NCBI GenBank assembly: GCA_002841395.1
Contig: PGZM01000002.1
Coordinates: forward strand, 194,201 to 258,200
Direction of reading: 5' to 3'
Length of the DNA: 64,000 nucleotides
From: Firmicutes bacterium HGW-Firmicutes-9
GTDB lineage: Bacteria > Bacillota > Clostridia > Christensenellales > CAG-138
Below, piece by piece: positions 48,315 to 55,759 of the stretch. The notes under the pieces are model-generated. The model searched no databases, was not told the origin of the DNA, and saw only the letters and a list, made by a program, of their open reading frames with translations. Numbering within the stretch: the stretch's first letter is position 1; the number at the start of each line of letters is the position of its first letter. The position numbers and the translations under genes were made by a program.

Positions 48315-49193
48315 ATGGAAGCCTGTATGTTATGTCCGCGTAAATGCGGGGCGGCTCGATCCATTCAACGCGGCGTTTGCGGGGCTGATGATCAGGTGCG
48401 CGTGGCGAAGATCATGCTGCATCAATGGGAGGAACCGTTCATCAGCGGAACGCGCGGTTCCGGCACGGTTTTTTTCTCCGGCTGCAACCTCGGCTGCGTT
48501 TATTGCCAGAATCACGAGATTCGCGATGGCGGAATCGGCGAAGTTTATGACGTAGCAGCTCTTGCAGATGCTTATCTAAAGCTCCAGCAGGACGGAGCGC
48601 ATAACATCAATCTCGTCACCGCTGCTCCATATGTACCGGATGTTGCGGAGAGTTTGCGGCTTGCAAAAGCGCTAGGTTTGACGATCCCCGTCGTTTATAA
48701 TTCCAGCGGTTACGAATGCGTTGAAGCGATTCATTCTCTGGAAGGCTTGGTCGATATCTACTTGCCGGACTATAAATACATCACTCCCCTGCTTGCTCAA
48801 AAGTTCTCCACCGCGCCGGATTATGCGGCGATCGCATCGCCCGCAATCACGGAGATGTTTCGTCAGGTAGGCGACCTCGTGCTGGACGAAACAGGCGTTG
48901 CAAAGCGCGGTCTGGTCATTCGACATTTGATTCTGCCGGGCTGTGTGGACGACTCGCGAAAGGTGCTGGATGAGATTGTCAGAATCTTACCGCTCACGAC
49001 GCACATTTCGCTGATGAGCCAGTATACGCCGCAAGTATATACAACCGAGTTCCCGCTCAATCGGAAAATCACGCAACGGGAGTATGACCGCGTGATCTCG
49101 TATGCGCTGTCACTGGGGCTACACAATATATTGTTACAAACCCGTGACTCGGCGAAATCGATTTTTACGCCACAATTCACAGAACAGATATAA
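48315..49193 (+). CDS. PflX-like radical SAM protein
   Basis: This 292-residue radical SAM protein resembles the putative pyruvate formate-lyase activase PflX group. The SAM cluster motif is CNLGCVYC near residue 57, followed by QNHEIR. An N-terminal Cys set (CMLCPRKCGAAR...GVCG) suggests an extra metal or Fe-S site. True substrate unknown. It starts one base after the NlpC/P60 stop and is very probably co-transcribed. No pyruvate formate-lyase gene is in the window. Confidence 0.82.
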   Translation: MEACMLCPRKCGAARSIQRGVCGADDQVRVAKIMLHQWEEPFISGTRGSGTVFFSGCNLGCVYCQNHEIRDGGIGEVYDVAALADAYLKLQQDGAHNINLVTAAPYVPDVAESLRLAKALGLTIPVVYNSSGYECVEAIHSLEGLVDIYLPDYKYITPLLAQKFSTAPDYAAIASPAITEMFRQVGDLVLDETGVAKRGLVIRHLILPGCVDDSRKVLDEIVRILPLTTHISLMSQYTPQVYTTEFPLNRKITQREYDRVISYALSLGLHNILLQTRDSAKSIFTPQFTEQI

Positions 49194-49221
49194 ATTTGAC
49201 ACATTTAACGCATAGATTTGC

Positions 49222-49250
49222 TTGCAATTGCATAATTCGGGTGTTATACT
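49222..49250 (+). promoter_or_regulatory. Strong promoter of a non-coding transcript
   Basis: TTGCAA (49222-49227), 17-base spacer, TATACT (49245-49250) with TGt extension at 49242-49244. No plus-strand gene follows for over 3 kb. Confidence 0.75.
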
Positions 49251-49256
49251 CAAACC

Positions 49257-49441
49257 ATAAAAAAGTTCATAAGTTTCCGTCCGTTACGTACGTTTTTTCA
49301 TTACCGATTTCCTCCTTAAAACCGCGTAACCGAACTACATCGTAACATCATAATTACTTTCTGGTGGATAGGGCACCATCGGAAAGGCTTAGCGGACGGA
49401 AAGTACAAAGGAGCCAAGAAATTGGCTCCTTGTCTATTTTT
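49257..49441 (+). ncRNA. Candidate structured small RNA, ~185 nt
   Basis: The transcript expected from the upstream promoter ends at a good intrinsic terminator. TTTCCGTCCG (49274-49283) pairs perfectly with CGGACGGAAA (49393-49402), enclosing a ~109-base interior. That interior has a TGGTG/CACCA hairpin (about 49361-49377), a CCGAT/ATCGG pairing option, and GTTACG that can pair with either of two CGTAAC copies. No open frame or ribosome site fits. A 6S-like regulator is one idea, but no family signature is recognised. Confidence 0.55.
49408..49441 (+). terminator. Terminator of the small RNA
   Basis: Ten-base stem AAGGAGCCAA / TTGGCTCCTT closed by GAAA, then GTCTATTTTT. Confidence 0.88.
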
Positions 49442-49566
49442 GGCTAGCAGTTCGAAGCTGCCTCCACATTTTGGTTTTACTCCCCGTCAAAGAAATTGGC
49501 TCCTTGTCTATATTTTGGCGAACAGTTCGAAACTGCCTCCACATTTTGGTTTACTTTACGTCTAAG
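49417..49566. repeat. Tandem 74-nt direct repeat
   Basis: Copies at about 49417-49490 and 49491-49565, with a third copy's first few bases after. Each has AGAAATTGGCTCCTTGTCTA, CAGTTCGAA and CTGCCTCCACATTTTGG. The copy starts with the 3' arm of the small RNA terminator, so the second copy repeats that arm without its partner. No coding capacity. Confidence 0.85.
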
Positions 49567-49568
49567 AA

Positions 49569-49603
49569 ATAAGAGCAGGGATTTCTCCCCGCTCTTACTA
49601 TTA
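49569..49603 (-). terminator. Terminator of the glucokinase operon
   Basis: Minus strand: AAGAGCGGG / CCCTGCTCTT with one unpaired base per side, followed by a short T-rich stretch; 28 bases after the glucokinase stop. Confidence 0.7.
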
Positions 49604-49624
49604 GTTTTGGGCGAAGCCCGAAAT

Positions 49625-50572
49625 CTATTTCTGTAAGTGCAGCATCGCGGCACCGACGATGCCTGCGTCATTCTTCATCTCTGCGGTAACGATCTTTGCG
49701 TGATTCTTAAAGAACGCGTACTTCTTGGCGTACTCGCGAATCGGGGCAAGCAAGAATTCGCCGTCGTTGCTGACGCCGCCGCCAAAGGCGATGATCTCCG
49801 GATCAAACAGCGCGATTGCCGTGCAGGCCGTTGCGCCCAGGTAATCCGTGAAGCGGCTATATACCTCGCAGGCGACCGGATCCCCTTCCCTTGCGCAGTC
49901 CATAACGAGTTTTGCGTTGATCTTTGTCAAGTCCCCCTGCGCGCGCTGGAACATTGCGCTCTCATGGTGCAAATTCGCGGCCTTTCTGCCTTCGCGGACA
50001 AGCGCCGCAGCAGAGCAATACGATTCGATGCAGCCGCATTGACCGCAGGTACAAGGCTCGCCGCCGAAGACGAGCACGGCGTGACCAAACTCAAAACCGT
50101 TCTTTTTGCCGCCGACAAAGATCTTGCCGTCGAGAATTAAACCGCCGCCGATGCCGGTGCCGATGGTGATCAGCAGGCCGGAAGAGCAGCCGCGGAACGC
50201 GCCGCTGTAATATTCGGCAAGCGCCGCTGCGTTTGCATCGTTCTCAACATAAACTGTTACGCCGGGGAAATTCTCGCCGACGAGCTGGCAGAGCGGGAAA
50301 TCGTGATAGTCGAGATTGTGCGCGTCGATGACGACGCCGCGCGCATAATCGATGCTGCCCGGCACAGCAAGGCCGATGGCAACGACTTCCTTGAGACCAA
50401 CATTGTTCTCTGTGAGCAGACCGTTGATCAACGACTGAATGGTTGTGATGGAATCCTTCGGATCGCCTGTATGCGGAAACGGAAGCGATTTCTTGCTGAT
50501 GAGCTTGTAATCTTCCCCTACGATGCCCGCGGCAATCTTGCTTCCGCCGATATCCACGCCAATGCTGTACAT
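49625..50572 (-). CDS. ROK family glucokinase
   Basis: This 315-residue sugar kinase probably phosphorylates glucose at C6. The N-terminal phosphate motif is GVDIGGSKIAAG, the sugar-binding region VENDANAAALAEY with GIGGGLI is near 105-135, and the ROK zinc motif CTCGQCGCIESYCS is near 175. AGGAGG seven bases before the ATG at 50572 selects it over an in-frame start at 50596. It is the last gene of a proA / HAD / glucokinase operon. Confidence 0.92.
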   Translation of the reverse strand: MYSIGVDIGGSKIAAGIVGEDYKLISKKSLPFPHTGDPKDSITTIQSLINGLLTENNVGLKEVVAIGLAVPGSIDYARGVVIDAHNLDYHDFPLCQLVGENFPGVTVYVENDANAAALAEYYSGAFRGCSSGLLITIGTGIGGGLILDGKIFVGGKKNGFEFGHAVLVFGGEPCTCGQCGCIESYCSAAALVREGRKAANLHHESAMFQRAQGDLTKINAKLVMDCAREGDPVACEVYSRFTDYLGATACTAIALFDPEIIAFGGGVSNDGEFLLAPIREYAKKYAFFKNHAKIVTAEMKNDAGIVGAAMLHLQK

Positions 50573-50592
50573 GCTGATTCCTCCTGAAACGT

Positions 50593-51396
50593 TCAAACTA
50601 ATGAAAGAATATGATCTTCAATGAACACTGCAACGCCGTCTTCCCCGCATGCGGGCACGATCAAATCGGCGCTGGCAAGGACTTCCGGCACTGCATCCGC
50701 AACGCCAACGCCCAGTCCCGCCCACTCGATCATCTCGAGATCGAGAAAATTATCTCCGACGGCTGCAACCTGATCGCGCCGAAGGCCAAGCATAGATGTG
50801 AGATCTTCAATCGCAGTGGCCTTTGTAATACCGATGTTATTGATTTCGATGAAACCCGGGCTCGAACGGGATACCTGCGCGATTCCAGCAAACTTCTCTT
50901 TAAATATCGCAAAGAGATCATTTTCCTGATTGAGCGGTGCAAACGCTAAAATCTTCGGCACGTTGTGAAACGTCTTCTTGCGTATGTCGGGATCGACGAT
51001 AAACTTGAGTTTGTGACGATTGACATATCCGTTTGCGACCTCGCTTGCGCGCTCCGTAATCACTGCTTCATCCAGATAGATTTGCGCAGGAATGTCCAAC
51101 TCATGGGAGAAACTGAGCACTTCGCGTATGACCTCCGGGTCCATCTCGTGCAGGACAATTGCGCGTTCCGTGTCAATATCCGCAATCATCGCCCCGCCGT
51201 ATTGAATCGAAGGGCCGTGCATTTCCAGAAAACGCCAGATCGGCCTTGTCGCGATTCTCCCGCGTCCGGTTGCTAATACGACGCGTATGCCGGCATCGAT
51301 GGCTTTTCGTACGGCCAGGCGGTTTCGCTCACTGATGATGCCTGCATGATTGGTCAAGGTTCCGTCTATGTCAAGCGCGATGAGTTTGATATCCAT
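50593..51396 (-). CDS. HAD superfamily phosphatase, Cof type
   Basis: This 267-residue Cof/YkrA-type HAD hydrolase has the nucleophile motif LDIDGTLT at residues 8-15. The second motif Thr is in VLATGRGR, and the C-terminal metal motif is VGDNFLDLEM. A C2-type cap lies between. Such enzymes dephosphorylate sugar phosphates and flavin precursors; the substrate is not predictable. It lies 20 bases upstream of the glucokinase gene. Confidence 0.92.
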   Translation of the reverse strand: MDIKLIALDIDGTLTNHAGIISERNRLAVRKAIDAGIRVVLATGRGRIATRPIWRFLEMHGPSIQYGGAMIADIDTERAIVLHEMDPEVIREVLSFSHELDIPAQIYLDEAVITERASEVANGYVNRHKLKFIVDPDIRKKTFHNVPKILAFAPLNQENDLFAIFKEKFAGIAQVSRSSPGFIEINNIGITKATAIEDLTSMLGLRRDQVAAVGDNFLDLEMIEWAGLGVGVADAVPEVLASADLIVPACGEDGVAVFIEDHILSLV

Positions 51397-51415
51397 TCTC
51401 TCTCCTGAATCGTTC

Positions 51416-51437
51416 TCGCTGCCCGAACCGGCAGCGA
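51416..51437 (-). other. Intercistronic hairpin between proA and the HAD gene
   Basis: Perfect eight-base stem TCGCTGCC / GGCAGCGA, six-base loop, no T-run. It may stabilise or process the transcript. Confidence 0.5.
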
Positions 51438-51441
51438 ACCG

Positions 51442-52683
51442 TTATCGAATCTGACCCGAACCCCGGATCGTGTATTTCACGGTAGTGAGCTCGTCCAGCC
51501 CCATCGGCCCGCGTGCATGAATCTTTTGCGTGCTGATTCCGATCTCTGCGCCGAAACCAAACTCTTCTCCATCGGTAAACCGCGTCGAAGCGTTGACATA
51601 GACCGCGGCAGAGTTCACTTCGTTGAGGAAACGTTCTGCATTGTTGATATCCCGCGTTACAATCGCATCGCTGTGGTGCGTGCCATACGTGTCGATGTGG
51701 GTAATCGCCTCGTCAAACGAATCGACCACCTTTACCGAGAGGATCAGGTCGTTGTATTCCGTCGACCAATCTTCTTCCGTGGCGTCGATGGATCCCGGCA
51801 TCAAGGCCTTTGCGCGCGCATCGCAGCGCAGTTCCACACCGCGCGCGGTCAACCGCTGCGCAATCTGCGGGAGACAGTCTTTTGCGACGCTCTGATGCAC
51901 CAGAAGCGTCTCCGCCGCGTTACAGACGGAAGGACGCGAGCATTTCGCGTTTTCGATGATATCGGCGGCCATGTCCAGATCGGCTGTTTCGTCAATATAA
52001 ACGTGGCAAACGCCGGAGCCGGTCTCGATCACAGGAATCGTGGCCTGCTGCACGACGCTCTGGATCAATCCTGCGCCTCCACGCGGAATGAGCACGTCGA
52101 TGAGACCGTTGAGCTTCATCATCTCGGCGGCAGTCGCGCGGTCAGTGTCTCTGAGCAACTGAATCGCGCCGTCGGGAATGCCGTTTTTAACGGCGGCATC
52201 GTTGAGCACGTCGGTGATCGTTGAGTTACTCAACAGCGCTTCGCTGCCGCCGCGGAGCACACAAGCGTTGCCGCTCTTGATGCAGAGCGCAATCGCGTCC
52301 GCGGTAACGTTCGGCCGCGCTTCATAGATGATGCCGATTACGCCGAGCGGAACGCGGCGCTTTTCAATGCGAATACCATTGGGGTGGACAATGACGGAAT
52401 CGCTCTTTCCAATCGGGTCATGAAGGAGAGCTACCTTCTTCATTCCGTTCGCCATGCCTTCAACCCGCTTATGATCGAGCGTCAAGCGGTCGATATAGGA
52501 CGTCTTTACCCCGCGTTCTTTCGCCTTTTGCACATCTGCTGCGTTCGCAGAGAGGATTGCAGGCGTGGCGGCAAGCAGCGCGTCTGCCATTGAAAGCAGG
52601 GCGTCGTTTCTCGTCTTCGCGGATGTAATGGCAAGCTTGCTGGAAGCTTTTTTTGCGCTTTGCGCCAATTCTCGAACCGTCAT
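51442..52683 (-). CDS. proA: Gamma-glutamyl phosphate reductase
   Basis: This 413-residue NADPH enzyme makes glutamate-5-semialdehyde for proline. Family motifs include GVIGIIYEARPNVTADA, CVLRGGSEAL, and the catalytic Cys region AKCSRPSVCNAAETLLVH. The ATG at 52683 follows GGAGGGG; the in-frame start at 52737 lies upstream of the -10 box and is rejected. Promoter TTGTGA-17-TATAAT. The expected partner proB is not adjacent; proC is at 30.9 kb. Confidence 0.96.
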   Translation of the reverse strand: MTVRELAQSAKKASSKLAITSAKTRNDALLSMADALLAATPAILSANAADVQKAKERGVKTSYIDRLTLDHKRVEGMANGMKKVALLHDPIGKSDSVIVHPNGIRIEKRRVPLGVIGIIYEARPNVTADAIALCIKSGNACVLRGGSEALLSNSTITDVLNDAAVKNGIPDGAIQLLRDTDRATAAEMMKLNGLIDVLIPRGGAGLIQSVVQQATIPVIETGSGVCHVYIDETADLDMAADIIENAKCSRPSVCNAAETLLVHQSVAKDCLPQIAQRLTARGVELRCDARAKALMPGSIDATEEDWSTEYNDLILSVKVVDSFDEAITHIDTYGTHHSDAIVTRDINNAERFLNEVNSAAVYVNASTRFTDGEEFGFGAEIGISTQKIHARGPMGLDELTTVKYTIRGSGQIR

Positions 52684-52710
52684 GGATTGTCCCCTCCAAA
52701 CTTTCCACAC

Positions 52711-52739
52711 ATTATATCGTATATAGTTGAGAATCACAA
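52711..52739 (-). promoter_or_regulatory. proA operon promoter
   Basis: Minus strand: TTGTGA (52739-52734), 17-base spacer, TATAAT (52716-52711). Confidence 0.78.
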
Positions 52740-52796
52740 GTTGAAAACAGTTTACATACGAATCGTTGGATATCTGTGATTTCCTCTTGACGTACC

Positions 52797-52825
52797 TCTC
52801 CTATCGTGATACTCCTAAAGTGACC
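52797..52825 (+). promoter_or_regulatory. Possible promoter of the paired flavoprotein genes
   Basis: TTGACG (52797-52802) with only weak -10 matches (GATACT / TACTCC, 52818-52825). A poor -10 suggests activator dependence. Confidence 0.4.
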
Positions 52826-52843
52826 AATCTTTGGAGGACAATC

Positions 52844-53404
52844 ATGCAGGCATATCTGATTACGGATGGCGAGTTTGAAACACCTCGTCAGGCGGAACTC
52901 AAAGAATTGATAAAGGGTTACTATACCGCGCGCGGATTCTTCATCATTGAAAAGACTTTGCAGCGTGACGACCTTGCGTTTTGCCGTGGCTGCTTCGATT
53001 GCTGGGTGAAGACGCCGGGTGAGTGCATCATGCGCGATGGTATCGTCGAAATCAACCGCACCTGTATGACGAGCGACGTCGTGGTGTACCTCTGCCCCGT
53101 CGTGTTCGGTCAATTCTCGGCAAACATGAAATACGCGATTGATCGCTGGCTGCCCAATATGCTGCCCTACTTTATTACCAGAGACGATGGCTCAACCATG
53201 CATTCGCCGCGCTATGCAGATTATCCCGCACAGATCTTTCTAGGTTACGGTGAGCATCTGTCGCAAGCGGCGATGCATCTGTTTACGGATATCAACAAGA
53301 AGCACAGAAGCAACGTCGCGGTCTTTTTTGATCAGGGAGACGATGCGGAGATTTGCGAATCACTCGGCAAAAGCCCAATGAGCCGGACGGGAGGTGCGTT
53401 ATGA
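52844..53404 (+). CDS. Iron-sulfur flavoprotein-like FMN reductase
   Basis: This 186-residue flavodoxin-fold protein has the Cys cluster CRGCFDCWVKTPGECIMRD near residue 47, the compact motif seen in iron-sulfur flavoprotein-type NADPH:FMN reductases. PVVFGQFSANMKYAIDRW forms part of the flavin site. Probably an electron carrier or quinone/nitro reductase. GGAGGA precedes the ATG at 52844; the longer frame is rejected. Its stop overlaps the next gene's ATG as ATGA. Confidence 0.83.
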   Translation: MQAYLITDGEFETPRQAELKELIKGYYTARGFFIIEKTLQRDDLAFCRGCFDCWVKTPGECIMRDGIVEINRTCMTSDVVVYLCPVVFGQFSANMKYAIDRWLPNMLPYFITRDDGSTMHSPRYADYPAQIFLGYGEHLSQAAMHLFTDINKKHRSNVAVFFDQGDDAEICESLGKSPMSRTGGAL

Positions 53405-54081
53405 GCGAAACAAAGCAAAAGGTCGTTCTTATCAGCGCAAGCCCGAAGGTTGATCAGGATTGGGCGGTTTCAGCATTTTTAGCTAGACGCGGCGAAGAAT
53501 ATCTGAAAAGCGCGGATGTGTCAGCCGAAGTAATTCAGGTGCGTAGTTCGCTCATGCATCACAAAACACAAGAGGCGTTTGAGATTGTGCAGGCTGCGGA
53601 CGCAATCGTGCTCGTCTTCCCTCTTTACTTCTTCTGCATGCCTGCGATGCTGACGCGATTCTTACAGGATTTCGCCGGTGTATATCCCGCAGCTGACAAA
53701 GAATCTCGCGTTTACGCAATCATCAACTGCGGCTTCCCGGAATCCGGCATTAACATGGAAGCCATGCGTGTGGTCGAATGCTTTGCGCGGCAGACCGGGC
53801 GGTTGTTTCTGGGCGGCGTTATGATCGGCGGCGGCGGGATGCTCATCGGTGCAAAGGACGCGCCGTTTATGCGACCGACGTTTGAATTGATCGACGCTCT
53901 GTTTGCGCGTGTCGCAAAAGACACACTCTCTGAAACTCCTGAACACGGACAAATTACGGAGAGCTCCCCAAAGTTTCCCAGATGGCTCTATATCATTGGC
54001 GGTCATGCGGGATGGCACTCTATGGCGCGAAAAAACCACATCAAACCAAAAGAGATCCGCCACAAACCATATCTTCGATAA
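53401..54081 (+). CDS. Flavodoxin-fold NAD(P)H oxidoreductase
   Basis: This 226-residue protein starts VVLISASPKVDQDW, the FMN phosphate loop of NADPH-dependent FMN reductases, and has IVLVFPLYFFCMPAMLTRFLQDF as the second flavin segment and GGVMIGGGGM as the third. It lacks the Cys cluster of its neighbour. The C-terminus is basic. GGGAGG precedes the ATG, which overlaps the upstream stop by four bases. The two probably work as a pair; the substrate is unknown. Confidence 0.82.
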   Translation: MSETKQKVVLISASPKVDQDWAVSAFLARRGEEYLKSADVSAEVIQVRSSLMHHKTQEAFEIVQAADAIVLVFPLYFFCMPAMLTRFLQDFAGVYPAADKESRVYAIINCGFPESGINMEAMRVVECFARQTGRLFLGGVMIGGGGMLIGAKDAPFMRPTFELIDALFARVAKDTLSETPEHGQITESSPKFPRWLYIIGGHAGWHSMARKNHIKPKEIRHKPYLR

Positions 54082-54108
54082 AATTGCAACTCATTATTAT
54101 AAAACAAC

Positions 54109-54139
54109 AAGACCGCCGGCTGATACCGACGGTCTTTGT
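54109..54139. terminator. Bidirectional terminator
   Basis: AAGACCGCCGG / CCGACGGTCTT with one mismatch, between convergent flavoprotein and APC permease genes; A- and T-rich flanks on both sides. Confidence 0.78.
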
Positions 54140-54161
54140 TTACGGGTTGAAGTGGATGATC

Positions 54162-55520
54162 TTAAAGAGGCTTCTTCTCTTTTGCGAAGAACGCGCCGAA
54201 GCCCATGATGACGACGAACACGACAAGATACCAGACAACCGCCATCTTATGCGAAACGATTGCCGCATAGACCATGAACAGACAGCCGAGCACACCGAGA
54301 ACAGGCATCAGGATACGCTTGAAGAAGCCAAGATCCTTCTGCTTGACGAGGAACGCGAGGAACATCGGAATGTACATCGCATAGACCGTGATGATCGGAA
54401 GCTCCGAAGAGTCAAACGACAGTTTGCCAAACCACGGCACTTCGACAAGGTTTGCGCCGTAGAAATACGCAAGCCAAATCACGCAGAGCAGCAAGCCAAG
54501 CACGGACGAGTTGGTCGCCATGTTGGTCTTCGGGCTGACTTCACAATAGATCTCCGGTTGCGGACCGACTTTACGGGCGGCGAGCGAATAGAAGCCGCGC
54601 GTGCAGCCCATCATGAGGCCGTTAAGCGTACCCAGGCAGGAGATGATGACAAACACAAACAGCAGCGTGCCGCCAACGCTGGAGAACAGCGTGGAGAACG
54701 CGATCTTCGCACCTTCCTGGCCGTTTTCCATCAACGTTGCGTTCGGAACCACGCCCGCGAGGCCGACATAATAAAGAATGTAGACCACGATGACGATTGC
54801 CGCACCGGCAACCAGTGCGATGGGCAGATTTTTCTTCGAGTCCCTGAGTTCGGCATTGATGCTGGTCGCGATGACCCAGCCTTCATATGCAAACGCCGTT
54901 GCGCATACGGCGGTCAGCAGTGCGCCGCTCTTGGAAGTGACTTCTGAAACCGCGTTGGTGAAGTTCTGCACGGTCATGCCGTTGGTCAGACCCACGATCA
55001 CGCCGACCACGCCCATCAGAACGAGTGGGATGAGCTTGATGACGGTTGTCGTAACCTGGAACTTGCCGGCGAGCTTCGGCGAAAGCGCGTTGATGGCGTA
55101 GCTTGCGATGAGGAACACCGCGGAGATCACCATGCACTCCGGGCCCACGATCGACCAACCAAACAGCACGGCGGTATAACGCGCGGAGACCCAAGCGAGA
55201 ACGCTCGTCAGCGTTGGATAATAGATGGTGGCAAAGAACCAGCCCATCATATAGCCATACGTTTTGCCGACGGTGACTTCTGAATAGTCGACGACGCCGT
55301 TGACATACTCATATTTGGTTGCCATAACGGCAAACACATAGGAGCAGATCATCATGATCACGCCGCCGATGATCCACGCGAGAATGCCGAGCGGCAGGTT
55401 GCCGCCGGTAACGCCAAGGATCTTTTCTGCCTTAAAGAAAACGCCGCTTCCGATGACGATACCAACGACCATCGAAATAGCGGTAAACAGGCCATACTTC
55501 TTTTTGAGTTGTGTTTCCAT
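54162..55520 (-). CDS. APC family amino acid permease
   Basis: This 452-residue integral membrane transporter has about 12 hydrophobic helices. Helix 1 has the substrate-binding GSGVFF motif (VVGIVIGSGVFFKAEKIL), typical of the LAT-like branch. Extended loops carry GWFFATIYYPTLTSVLAW and EGWVIATSINAELRD, the latter in the conserved helix 6 region. Substrate unknown; amino acids or amines. Promoter TTGACA-17-TATAAA on the minus strand. The gene is monocistronic. Confidence 0.92.
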   Translation of the reverse strand: METQLKKKYGLFTAISMVVGIVIGSGVFFKAEKILGVTGGNLPLGILAWIIGGVIMMICSYVFAVMATKYEYVNGVVDYSEVTVGKTYGYMMGWFFATIYYPTLTSVLAWVSARYTAVLFGWSIVGPECMVISAVFLIASYAINALSPKLAGKFQVTTTVIKLIPLVLMGVVGVIVGLTNGMTVQNFTNAVSEVTSKSGALLTAVCATAFAYEGWVIATSINAELRDSKKNLPIALVAGAAIVIVVYILYYVGLAGVVPNATLMENGQEGAKIAFSTLFSSVGGTLLFVFVIISCLGTLNGLMMGCTRGFYSLAARKVGPQPEIYCEVSPKTNMATNSSVLGLLLCVIWLAYFYGANLVEVPWFGKLSFDSSELPIITVYAMYIPMFLAFLVKQKDLGFFKRILMPVLGVLGCLFMVYAAIVSHKMAVVWYLVVFVVIMGFGAFFAKEKKPL

Positions 55521-55576
55521 TACCCAATCCCCTTAAATAATGATAAATAATTCGTACTCTGTTCAACCCCGATACA

Positions 55577-55605
55577 TTTATACAGTATGCAGGATGTGTT
55601 GTCAA
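55577..55605 (-). promoter_or_regulatory. APC permease promoter
   Basis: Minus strand: TTGACA (55605-55600), 17-base spacer, TATAAA (55582-55577). Confidence 0.83.
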
Positions 55606-55675
55606 CAAACTTCATTCGCTCGCCAGAAAAATATTTTCATGGCATGTTTGCAGAAGACAATGCATGGTATTAGCA

Positions 55676-55704
55676 TTGACGTGGATTGCTGGTAAAGCTA
55701 GAAT
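55676..55704 (+). promoter_or_regulatory. Alpha-galactosidase promoter
   Basis: TTGACG (55676-55681), 17-base spacer, TAGAAT (55699-55704). The same -35/-10 pair precedes the DegV gene. No cre-like site was recognised. Confidence 0.75.
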
Positions 55705-55759
55705 TGTACTATATCTATTCAAATTGTTTCCGATCAGAATTCAACTTGAAAGGACGCTT

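Noticed and set aside
49257-49441. Riboswitch controlling a downstream gene
   Set aside because: No plus-strand gene follows; the next gene is convergent, so a stand-alone RNA is more likely.
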